Below, in pieces: positions 18,870-28,587 of a stretch of 64,000 nucleotides of DNA. The translations under genes and the position numbers were made by a program. The first letter of the stretch is position 1. Every line of letters begins with the position of its first letter. The notes under the pieces are model-generated. The model was given only the letters and a program-made list of their open reading frames with translations. It made no database searches and had not been told where the DNA came from. Origin of the DNA: JACKJK01 sp046159835 (GTDB lineage Bacteria > Pseudomonadota > Alphaproteobacteria > Rhizobiales > Tepidamorphaceae); contig NZ_JBJXCY010000002.1 of assembly GCF_046159835.1 (NCBI RefSeq), forward strand, positions 1,313,159 to 1,377,158, read 5' to 3'.

Positions 18870-20491
18870 ACGCTGCTGTGAGTGCCAACAGGCTTGAACT
18901 TCTGCAGATCGCCGACGCGGTCGCGCGCGAAAAGTCCATTGAGCGCGAGATCGTCATCGACGCGATGGAAGACGCCATCCAGAAGGCCGCCCGCTCGCGC
19001 TACGGCAACGAGACGGAAGTGCGCGCCGAGATCGACGGCAAAACCGGCGAGATCCGGCTCAACCGCCTGCTGACCGTTGTCGAGACCGTCGAGAACCCGG
19101 CCATCGAGATTCTCCTGGAAGACGCGCAGGAGCGCAATCCGGCCGCGCGCGTCGGCGACATGATCGCCGATCCGCTGCCGCCGCTGGATTTCGGTCGTAT
19201 CGCCGCCCAGAGCGCCAAGCAGGTCATCGTCCAGAAGGTCCGTGAAGCCGAACGTGACCGCCAGTACGACGAGTACAAGGATCGCGTCGGCGAGGTCATC
19301 AACGGCGTGGTGAAGCGCGTCGAATACGGCAACGTCATCGTCGACATGGGCCGCGGCGAAGGCATCATCCGCCGCGACGAGATGATCCCGCGCGAAGCCT
19401 ACCGCCCCGGCGACCGCATCCGTGCCTACATCTTCGACGTGCGCCGCGAGCCGCGCGGCCCGCAGATCTTCCTGTCGCGCACGCACCCGCAGTTCATGGC
19501 CAAGTTGTTCGGCCAGGAAGTGCCGGAAATCTACGACGGCATCATCGAGATCCGCTCGGTCGCCCGCGATGCCGGCAGCCGCGCCAAGATCGCGGTCATC
19601 TCCAATGACAGCTCCATCGATCCCGTCGGTGCCTGCGTGGGTATGCGCGGCAGCCGCGTTCAGGCGGTCGTGCAGGAACTGCAGGGCGAGAAGATCGACA
19701 TCATTCCGTGGTCTCCGGATGCGGCCAGCTTCATCGTCAACGCACTGGCCCCGGCGGAAGTCGCCAAGGTCGTGCTCGACGAGGATGCCGAGCGCATCGA
19801 GGTCGTCGTTCCCGACGAGCAGCTGAGCCTCGCCATTGGCCGTCGCGGCCAGAACGTGCGGCTCGCCTCGCAGCTCACCGGCTGGGATATCGACATCCTG
19901 ACCGAGGAAGAGGAATCGCAGCGCCGCCAGGCCGAGTTCGTCGAACGCACCGACCTGTTCGTCGATGCGATCGACGTGGACGAGGTCGTGGCCCAGCTCC
20001 TGGTCTCGGAAGGCTTCACGTCCGTTGAAGAACTCGCCTACGTAGAGATCGACGAGATTTCCTCCATCGAGGGCTTCGACGAGGACACCGCCTTCGAGAT
20101 CCAGACCCGCGCCAACGAGTGCCTCGAGCGTATCGAGAACGAGCGTGACGCGCGCCGCCAGGAACTCGGCGTGTCAGACGAGCTTCGCGAGATCGAGGGC
20201 ATCGACACCGCCATGATGGTGGCGCTCGGCGAAGACGACGTGAAGACGATGGAAGACCTTGCCGGCTGCGCCACCGACGATCTCGTCGGCTGGACCGAGC
20301 GCAAGGACGGCGAAGTGGTGCGCCATGACGGTGCGCTGAAGAATTTCGAAATCAGCCGCGAGGAAGCCGAACGCATGATCATGGCCGCCCGCATCAAGGC
20401 CGGCTGGATTGAGCCCGAGCCGGAGCCCGTCGAGGGCGAAGGCGAGGAAACCGAGGGAGACTCAGAGGACGTTGCCGCAACCGACGCCTGA
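18866..20491 (+). CDS. nusA: Transcription termination/antitermination factor NusA
   Basis: NusA binds RNA polymerase and RNA, controlling pausing, termination and antitermination. The 541-residue protein has the N-terminal polymerase-binding domain (to about 130, begins AVSANRLELLQIADAVAREK), an S1 domain (about 137-200), two KH domains (about 225-345; LAIGRRGQNVRLASQLTG is in KH2), and C-terminal helix-hairpin-helix repeats (about 370-500) with an acidic tail. The ATG at 18866 fits the conserved start. Its 3' end overlaps the ylxR frame. Confidence 0.96.
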   Translation: MNAAVSANRLELLQIADAVAREKSIEREIVIDAMEDAIQKAARSRYGNETEVRAEIDGKTGEIRLNRLLTVVETVENPAIEILLEDAQERNPAARVGDMIADPLPPLDFGRIAAQSAKQVIVQKVREAERDRQYDEYKDRVGEVINGVVKRVEYGNVIVDMGRGEGIIRRDEMIPREAYRPGDRIRAYIFDVRREPRGPQIFLSRTHPQFMAKLFGQEVPEIYDGIIEIRSVARDAGSRAKIAVISNDSSIDPVGACVGMRGSRVQAVVQELQGEKIDIIPWSPDAASFIVNALAPAEVAKVVLDEDAERIEVVVPDEQLSLAIGRRGQNVRLASQLTGWDIDILTEEEESQRRQAEFVERTDLFVDAIDVDEVVAQLLVSEGFTSVEELAYVEIDEISSIEGFDEDTAFEIQTRANECLERIENERDARRQELGVSDELREIEGIDTAMMVALGEDDVKTMEDLAGCATDDLVGWTERKDGEVVRHDGALKNFEISREEAERMIMAARIKAGWIEPEPEPVEGEGEETEGDSEDVAATDA

Positions 20492-21224
20492 TCTGATCGA
20501 GGACGAGGAGTTTCGCGACCCCGGACCGCGCGAGGGGCGCAGGCGCGACCCCATGCGCACTTGCGTCGTGACGCGGGAGGTCCGCTCGGAACGCGAACTC
20601 CTTCGCTTCGTTCTCGATCCCGCGGGCACCGTGGTGCCGGACCTCAAGCGCCGGCTGCCCGGCCGCGGGGTCTGGGTCACGGCGCGCGCCGAAATGGTCG
20701 AGCAGGCGGTGCGCAACAAGCGCTTTGCGCGCGGGTTTCGCGCCCAGGTCGAAGCGCCCGCGGCGCTGGCCGAGGATGTCGGCATTGCGTTGCGTGCCAC
20801 CGCTCTCGGCAGCATCGGTCTTGCCCGCAAGGCTGGCTGCGCCGTCACCGGGTTCGCCAAGGTGGATGCCCGGGCGCGTGCCGGAGAAACGGCTTGCGTG
20901 CTGCACGCGGCAGAGGCCAAGGCCGACGGTGTCGGCAAGATCGCGGCTGCCCTTCGTTCGGCGGTTGCACAGGGCGCGGAAGCGTCGCCGGTCTGGCGCA
21001 TGTTCGCAGGCAGCGAACTGGACTTGGCGCTTGGCGGCGGGAATGTGATACATGCTGCGCTGACGCGGTCTTCCCAGGGCGTCAGGGCATGCGAGGCGGT
21101 GGCGCGCCTTGCGGACTACCTGGGACTATCGGCGCCTGACGCCGGAACACGTGGAACGGAAGCCGGCGCCGTGGGCGCCGCGTCGCATTCAGAGGCAGCA
21201 CGGGCTGCCGCAAAGGACAGTTGA
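20472..21224 (+). CDS. ylxR: YlxR-family (DUF448) RNA-binding protein with L7Ae-like C-terminal domain
   Basis: The N-terminal YlxR domain shows MRTCVVTREVRSERELLRFV then PGRGVWVT; the C-terminal half (RATALGSIGLARKAGCAVTG onward) resembles the L7Ae/L30e fold. This nusA-ylxR-infB order is conserved and suggests a role in rRNA or translation factor function. The start is uncertain: TTG 20472 (250 residues, 20-base overlap with nusA) is preferred here, ATG 20409 would overlap nusA by 83 bases, and ATG 20553 would trim the domain to its core. Confidence 0.85.
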   Translation: MPQPTPDLIEDEEFRDPGPREGRRRDPMRTCVVTREVRSERELLRFVLDPAGTVVPDLKRRLPGRGVWVTARAEMVEQAVRNKRFARGFRAQVEAPAALAEDVGIALRATALGSIGLARKAGCAVTGFAKVDARARAGETACVLHAAEAKADGVGKIAAALRSAVAQGAEASPVWRMFAGSELDLALGGGNVIHAALTRSSQGVRACEAVARLADYLGLSAPDAGTRGTEAGAVGAASHSEAARAAAKDS

Positions 21225-21227
21225 TAT

Positions 21228-23768
21228 ATGAGCAGTGAAGACAACAGCGGCGACAACACGGCCTCGCGGCCCGCGCGCAAGACCCTGAGTCTCAAGCGCA
21301 CGGTCGAATCCGGGACCGTGCGTCAGAATTTCTCCCACGGGCGCACCAAGGCGGTCGTGGTCGAGAAGAAGCGCCGTCGCACTGTCGGCCCGGGTGGGAC
21401 GGAAGCCGAGCCCCTGGCGACGGCGCCGCAGCCCGCTGCCGCGCCCAAGCCCGTCCAGCCCGCACCCCAGGCACCGGCCCCTGCGCCCAAGCCCGCAGCG
21501 GACAACCGCTCCGGCGTGGTTCTACGCACCCTGACTGAAGAGGAAAAGGGTGCGCGAGCGCAGGCCCTTGCCGATTCCAGGGTTCGCGATGCCGAGGAGC
21601 GCCAGCGCGCCGCCGAGGAAGAAAAGCGCCGTGCCGAGGAAGAGGAGCGCCTGACGAAGGAGCGCGCCGAGGCCGAAGCTCGCCAGGCCGAGGAAGACGC
21701 CGCGCGCGCCAAGCAGGAAGCCGAGCGCGCCAAGGCCGCGCCCGCCGAGCAGGCAGCCCCCGCCGATGCCGAGCAGCCGGCTGCCGCGCCGCGCCGCCCT
21801 GCCGGTGGTGATGACGATGCCGGCAAGCGCCGTCCGAGCCGCCCGCCGGAGAAGCCGGCGCCCGTGCGCCGCGATGGCGAACGCCGCCGTGGCCGCCTGA
21901 CGATCTCCAATGCGCTCAACGAAAACGAGCGCAAGCGTTCGCTGGCCGCGATCCGCCGCCGCCGCGAGAAGAACAAGAGCCAGGGGCCGTCCGAGCCGGG
22001 TCAGAAGATCCTGCGCGAAGTGCGCCTGCCCGAAACGATTACTATCCAGGAGCTAGCCAACCGCATGGCCGAGCGCGCCGTGGATGTGATCAAGCTGCTG
22101 ATGCAGCAGGGCCAGATGCTCAAGATCAACGACGTGATCGACGCCGATACCGCGCAGCTCATCGCCGAGGAAATGGGCCACACGGTGAAGCGCGTTTCCG
22201 AAGCCGACGTCGAGACCGGCCTTGTCACCGAGGACGATCCGGATGGGGCCAAGCAGCCACGTGCCCCGGTCGTGACCGTCATGGGCCACGTCGACCACGG
22301 CAAGACGTCGCTGCTCGATGCGCTGCGCCAGGCGGATGTTGTTGCCGGTGAAGCCGGCGGCATCACCCAGCACATCGGCGCCTACCAGGTGAAGACCGAA
22401 GGCGGCCAGACGGTTTCCTTCATCGACACCCCGGGCCACGAGGCGTTCACCGCCATGCGTGCTCGCGGCGCGCGGGTCACCGATATCGTCGTTCTGGTGG
22501 TTGCCGCCGATGACGGCGTCATGCCGCAGACCATCGAGGCCATCAACCACGCCAAGGCCGGCGAAGTACCGCTGATCGTGGCGATCAACAAGATGGACAA
22601 GCCCGGCGCCGACCCGACGCGCGTCCGCAACGAGCTGCTCCAGCACGAAATCGTGGTGGAAAGCCTCGGCGGCGACACGCTGGAAGTGGAAGTCTCCGCG
22701 CTCAAGAAGACCAATCTCGACAAGCTGGTCGAGGCCATCCTCCTGCAGTCGGAAGTGCTCGACCTGAAGGCAAACCCGGAACGTCCGGGCGAGGGCGTCG
22801 TCGTCGAAGCCCAGCTCGACAAGGGCCGTGGCCCGGTCGCGACCGTTCTGGTCCAGCGCGGCACGCTGCGCGTCGGTGACGTGCTCGTCGCCGGCAGCGA
22901 GTGGGGCAAGGTCCGCGCCATGATCAACGAGCATGGCGAGAACGTCACCGAAGCCGGCCCCTCCATGCCGGTCGAGGTTCTGGGCCTGAATGCCACGCCT
23001 TCGGCTGGTGACAACTTCGTTGTCGTCGAGAACGAAGGCCGCGCCCGCGAGGTCTCCGATTATCGCCAGCGCCAGAAGCGCGAGAAGCAGCAGGTTCGTG
23101 GCGGCATGCGCTCTTCGCTCGCCGACATGATGACCCAGCTCAAGGACGCCGAGCGCCAGGAAGTGCCGCTCCTCGTCAAGGGCGACGTGCAGGGTTCGGT
23201 GGAAGCCATCGCCGGTGCGCTGGACAAGCTCGGCACGGATGAAGTGTCCGCGCGCATCCTGCTGTCGGGCGTCGGTGCCATCACCGAATCCGACGTGACG
23301 CTGGCCGCCGCCTCCAACGCGGTGGTGATCGGCTTCAATGTGCGTGCCAACAAGCAGGCCCGCGACCTCGCCGAGCGCGAGGGCGTCGAGATCCGCTACT
23401 ACAACATCATCTACGACCTGGTGGACGACATCAAAGCCGCCATGTCCGGCCTGCTCGCGCCGGAACTGCGCGAGACGATGCTGGGCAATGCCGAGATCCT
23501 GGAAGTGTTCAACATCTCCAAGGTCGGCAAGGTGGCCGGTTGCCGTGTCACAGACGGCCGCGTCGAACGTGGTGCGGGCGTCCGCCTGCTGCGCGACGAC
23601 GTGGTGGTGCACGAAGGCAAGCTGTCGACGCTCAAGCGCTTCAAGGATGAAGTGCAGCGCGTCGAGGTCGGCCAGGAGTGCGGCATGGCCTTCGAGAACT
23701 ACCAGGACATGCGCGCCGGCGACGTGATCGAGTGCTACCAGGTGGAGACCATCGAGCGTTCGCTCTAG
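21228..23768 (+). CDS. infB: Translation initiation factor IF-2
   Basis: IF-2 is the GTPase that places initiator tRNA on the 30S subunit. The 846-residue protein begins with an IF2-associated segment (KTLSLKRTVESGTVRQNFSH), then a charged Ala/Glu/Arg coiled region (about 105-180), an IF2_N domain (TIQELANRMAERAVDVIKLL) and the G domain with GHVDHGKTS (about 353), DTPGHEAFTAMR and NKMDKPG. Domains II-IV follow. The start at ATG 21228 lies 3 bases after ylxR. Confidence 0.97.
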   Translation: MSSEDNSGDNTASRPARKTLSLKRTVESGTVRQNFSHGRTKAVVVEKKRRRTVGPGGTEAEPLATAPQPAAAPKPVQPAPQAPAPAPKPAADNRSGVVLRTLTEEEKGARAQALADSRVRDAEERQRAAEEEKRRAEEEERLTKERAEAEARQAEEDAARAKQEAERAKAAPAEQAAPADAEQPAAAPRRPAGGDDDAGKRRPSRPPEKPAPVRRDGERRRGRLTISNALNENERKRSLAAIRRRREKNKSQGPSEPGQKILREVRLPETITIQELANRMAERAVDVIKLLMQQGQMLKINDVIDADTAQLIAEEMGHTVKRVSEADVETGLVTEDDPDGAKQPRAPVVTVMGHVDHGKTSLLDALRQADVVAGEAGGITQHIGAYQVKTEGGQTVSFIDTPGHEAFTAMRARGARVTDIVVLVVAADDGVMPQTIEAINHAKAGEVPLIVAINKMDKPGADPTRVRNELLQHEIVVESLGGDTLEVEVSALKKTNLDKLVEAILLQSEVLDLKANPERPGEGVVVEAQLDKGRGPVATVLVQRGTLRVGDVLVAGSEWGKVRAMINEHGENVTEAGPSMPVEVLGLNATPSAGDNFVVVENEGRAREVSDYRQRQKREKQQVRGGMRSSLADMMTQLKDAERQEVPLLVKGDVQGSVEAIAGALDKLGTDEVSARILLSGVGAITESDVTLAAASNAVVIGFNVRANKQARDLAEREGVEIRYYNIIYDLVDDIKAAMSGLLAPELRETMLGNAEILEVFNISKVGKVAGCRVTDGRVERGAGVRLLRDDVVVHEGKLSTLKRFKDEVQRVEVGQECGMAFENYQDMRAGDVIECYQVETIERSL

Positions 23769-23778
23769 GTCTGACTGT

Positions 23779-24201
23779 ATGAACGCCGCACCCAACGCAT
23801 CGCGGCAGGGCCAGCGCCAGCTTCGCGTCGGCGAATTGCTGCGCCACGCCCTGTCGGACATCCTGCAGCGCGGGGAGATCAACGATCCCGTGCTCGAGAG
23901 CCACGTCATCACCGTGCCGGAAGTCCGCATCAGTCCGGACCTCAAGCACGCCTCGGCCTATGTCATGCCCCTGGGTGGACAGGACATCGAGGAAGTGATC
24001 GAGGCGCTCAACCGCAGCCGCAAGTTCGTGCGCGGGCTGCTGGCTAGGCGTGTCGACCTGAAGCACATGCCGCAGGTCTCGTTCCTGCGCGACGAGAGCT
24101 TCGACGCCGGTGCGCGCATGGACGCGCTGCTGGATTCGCCGCAGGTGCGCCGCGACGTCGAAAAGCACGACGACGACGCCGGCGATGCTGGCGACGACTG
24201 A
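23779..24201 (+). CDS. rbfA: Ribosome-binding factor A
   Basis: RbfA is a KH-like factor for late 30S maturation and cold adaptation. The 140-residue protein contains RQLRVGELLRHALSDILQRG (about residues 12-31), ITVPEVRISPDLKHASAYV (the family core) and FLRDESFDAGARMDALLD near the C-terminus, with an acidic tail. It starts 10 bases after infB and is followed by truB after 27 bases. Confidence 0.95.
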   Translation: MNAAPNASRQGQRQLRVGELLRHALSDILQRGEINDPVLESHVITVPEVRISPDLKHASAYVMPLGGQDIEEVIEALNRSRKFVRGLLARRVDLKHMPQVSFLRDESFDAGARMDALLDSPQVRRDVEKHDDDAGDAGDD

Positions 24202-24228
24202 CCCGACGGCACACCGCAGGCAGGTTTC

Positions 24229-25155
24229 ATGGGACGCAGGCGCCGCAAGGCAGAGGTTCACGGCTGGCTGTTGCTCGACAAGCCGCTGGAGCTGTCCTCC
24301 AACGGCGCGCTCGGGCGGCTGAAGAAGCTCTATGACTGCCCCAAGGTCGGCCATGCCGGCACGCTCGACCCGCTGGCGACCGGCATGTTGCCGGTTGCGT
24401 TCGGCGAGGCGACGAAGACCGTTCCCTACGTGATGGATGGCCGCAAGACCTATCGCTTCGAGGTGGTCTGGGGTGTGCGCACGTCCACCGACGATGCCGA
24501 GGGCGAGGCTGTCGCCACGTCCGAAAAGCGCCCGACGCAATCGGAAATCGACGTTGCGCTGAAGCATTTCACCGGCACTGTCCTGCAGGTCCCGCCGCAG
24601 TTTTCCGCCATCAAGGTGGATGGCCAGCGCGCCTATGCCCGCGCCCGCAGCGGCGAGGAGGTGGAGATCAAGCCGCGCGAGGTGGAAATCCACGACCTGT
24701 GCCGCGTCGACGAGCGCAACGACGACCGCCTCGTCGAGCGCACCTGGTTCGAGTGCGATTGCGGCAAGGGCACCTATATCCGCGCCATTGCCCGCGATCT
24801 TGGCGAGGCGATGGGGTGCCACGGCCATGTCGGCACGCTGCGTCGCGTCTGCGTTGCGCCGTTTGTCGAGGCCGACATGGTCACGCTGGATGAATTGCAG
24901 GAGATGGCCGAGGACCGCGATGCGCTGCTGGCGCGCATCCGCCCGCTGAGCGCGGCGCTCGCCCACGCCATGCTGCAAGTTGAAGTGCCGCAGGCCGATG
25001 TCGCGACCTTGATGCGCGGCCAGCCGGTGCTGCTGAAGGGCCGCGACGCCCCGGTGCTGCACGGCGAGGTCTGCATCACCCATGACGGGCAGGCCATAGC
25101 GATCGGCGAAGGCCAGGGCGCGACCCTGCACCCGCGCCGTGTGTTCCAGTACTGA
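24229..25155 (+). CDS. truB: tRNA pseudouridine(55) synthase TruB
   Basis: TruB makes the universal pseudouridine 55 in the T-loop. The 308-residue protein carries WLLLDKPLELSSN, the catalytic motif HAGTLDPLATGMLP (catalytic Asp about residue 47), and FECDCGKGTYIRAIARDLGE near 180. A C-terminal PUA-like segment follows. ATG 24229 follows an AGGCAGGTTTC stretch. The 247-base gap after it shows no further gene and probably contains the rpsO leader. Confidence 0.96.
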   Translation: MGRRRRKAEVHGWLLLDKPLELSSNGALGRLKKLYDCPKVGHAGTLDPLATGMLPVAFGEATKTVPYVMDGRKTYRFEVVWGVRTSTDDAEGEAVATSEKRPTQSEIDVALKHFTGTVLQVPPQFSAIKVDGQRAYARARSGEEVEIKPREVEIHDLCRVDERNDDRLVERTWFECDCGKGTYIRAIARDLGEAMGCHGHVGTLRRVCVAPFVEADMVTLDELQEMAEDRDALLARIRPLSAALAHAMLQVEVPQADVATLMRGQPVLLKGRDAPVLHGEVCITHDGQAIAIGEGQGATLHPRRVFQY

Positions 25156-25402
25156 CGCGGGCGGCATTTCGCCCTTGTCCGGCAACGCGATAAGGCTGGT
25201 CAAACGCGCAAAAATCGGTCATAAGGGCGCCGGCTCGCAAATGGCTTTGCCATGTGCGTTGTCGCGACCGTGCTGGACGACATCCCGGCACGTGCCGCAT
25301 CGGCGGCCCGCCGCTCCCGACATCCGGACATGATCCGAAACGTTCATGCCCGCCGTTCAGGTGGCTCCGGGCCGATAAACGCGTTTTTTGAAAGGAAAAG
25401 CG

Positions 25403-25672
25403 ATGTCGATCACGATCGAACGCAAGGCAGAGCTGATCAAGGAATACGCCATCAAAGACGGCGATACCGGCTCTCCCGAGGTCCAGGTTGCCATCCTGTC
25501 TGAACGGATTGCGAACCTCACCGGCCACTTCAAGTCCCATAACAAGGACAACCACTCGCGCCGCGGCCTTCTGAAGATGGTCTCGCTGCGCCGCAAGCTT
25601 CTCGACTACGTCCGCAAGGACGACGAGGAGCGCTACAAGAGCCTGATCGGGCGGCTGGGCCTGCGCCGCTAA
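25403..25672 (+). CDS. rpsO: 30S ribosomal protein S15
   Basis: S15 is a primary 16S rRNA-binding protein. The 89-residue length is the family standard, and GDTGSPEVQVAILSERI and HNKDNHSRRGLLKMVSLRRK are its hallmark helices. ATG 25403 (not TTG 25388) gives the conserved MSITIERKAEL start and has AAAGGAAAAG just upstream. rpsO-pnp is a conserved pair; in enterobacteria S15 represses its own translation through a leader pseudoknot, but no such fold was demonstrated here. Confidence 0.97.
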   Translation: MSITIERKAELIKEYAIKDGDTGSPEVQVAILSERIANLTGHFKSHNKDNHSRRGLLKMVSLRRKLLDYVRKDDEERYKSLIGRLGLRR

Positions 25673-25920
25673 GGCGAGCCCCGTCCGGCAGACCATCGCC
25701 GGCGCGGCGGGGGCCGTATCCCTGCCGCGCCAGATTCCCTAAGGCGCAGCGAGGCCATGGGGGGATCGCCAGTTGCTTGGGCCGTGCGCGGAATGTTGCC
25801 GCGAACCCGCAAAGCCCCTGGCCGTCTTGCCCATGGCTTTCTGTGCAGCGTCGAAAACGTGTGCCGTGCCGGATGAACCGGCGCGGGGTTCGGCGCAATT
25901 CCCAGGAGCTGATAAGCTAG

Positions 25921-28047
<2,127 letters not shown>

Positions 28048-28080
28048 TCGTCCTTCCCTTTCAAAATTTTGTACCAACGC

Positions 28081-28112
28081 AAAAAAGGGCGGCCCGTCGG
28101 GGCCGCCCTTTT
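28081..28112. terminator. Bidirectional Rho-independent terminator between pnp and cspA
   Basis: A perfect 9-bp stem (28087-28095 with 28100-28108) and GTCG loop are flanked by AAAAAA on the left and TTTT on the right. It can therefore end transcription of pnp (+) and of the convergent cold-shock gene (-). Confidence 0.9.
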
Positions 28113-28155
28113 CCGTTTCACTCCCCCTTCAGGGGAAGTCGATGTCGATCGCGCG

Positions 28156-28368
28156 TCAGCCGGTGATCGTCAGGTCGGTCGCCGCCGACTTGCCGGTCTT
28201 GGGGTCTTCGCTGATCTCGAAGCTCACCACCTGGCCTTCATCGAGGCCGGTCAGGCCTGAACGCTGCACTGCGCTGATGTGGACAAATACGTCCTTGCCG
28301 CCAGATTCGGGCTGGATGAAGCCATAGCCCTTTTGCGTGTTGAACCACTTCACGGTTCCGGTAGCCAT
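28156..28368 (-). CDS. cspA: Cold-shock protein, CspA family
   Basis: This 70-residue single OB-fold RNA chaperone carries both RNA-binding motifs: KGYGFIQ (RNP1, about residue 13) and VFVHISAV (RNP2, about 28). ATG at 28368 gives the canonical MATGTVKWFN start; 11 further in-frame codons upstream are unlikely to be translated. The gap to polA (28369-28587) would be a long 5' leader, as is common for cold-shock genes, but I could not identify a convincing promoter or thermosensor. Confidence 0.95.
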   Translation of the reverse strand: MATGTVKWFNTQKGYGFIQPESGGKDVFVHISAVQRSGLTGLDEGQVVSFEISEDPKTGKSAATDLTITG

Positions 28369-28587
28369 CGTAGAGTCGTCCTTTTCGGTATCTGGATACA
28401 ACTATGCGCCCCGGGCCTGAGGCCAAGAGCGCGGGGGCTTATCGAGCATTGGAAGAGGGTCGTCGGCAGTGCACGTTCTGATGCGTGCGGTTAGGCACGT
28501 CGTCCGGCCAATTGTCGATGTTCAAAATTCGACAGAGAAATGTGTCAGAGGCAAGACGAATGATTGGGCACTCTGGTCACAGGTTTG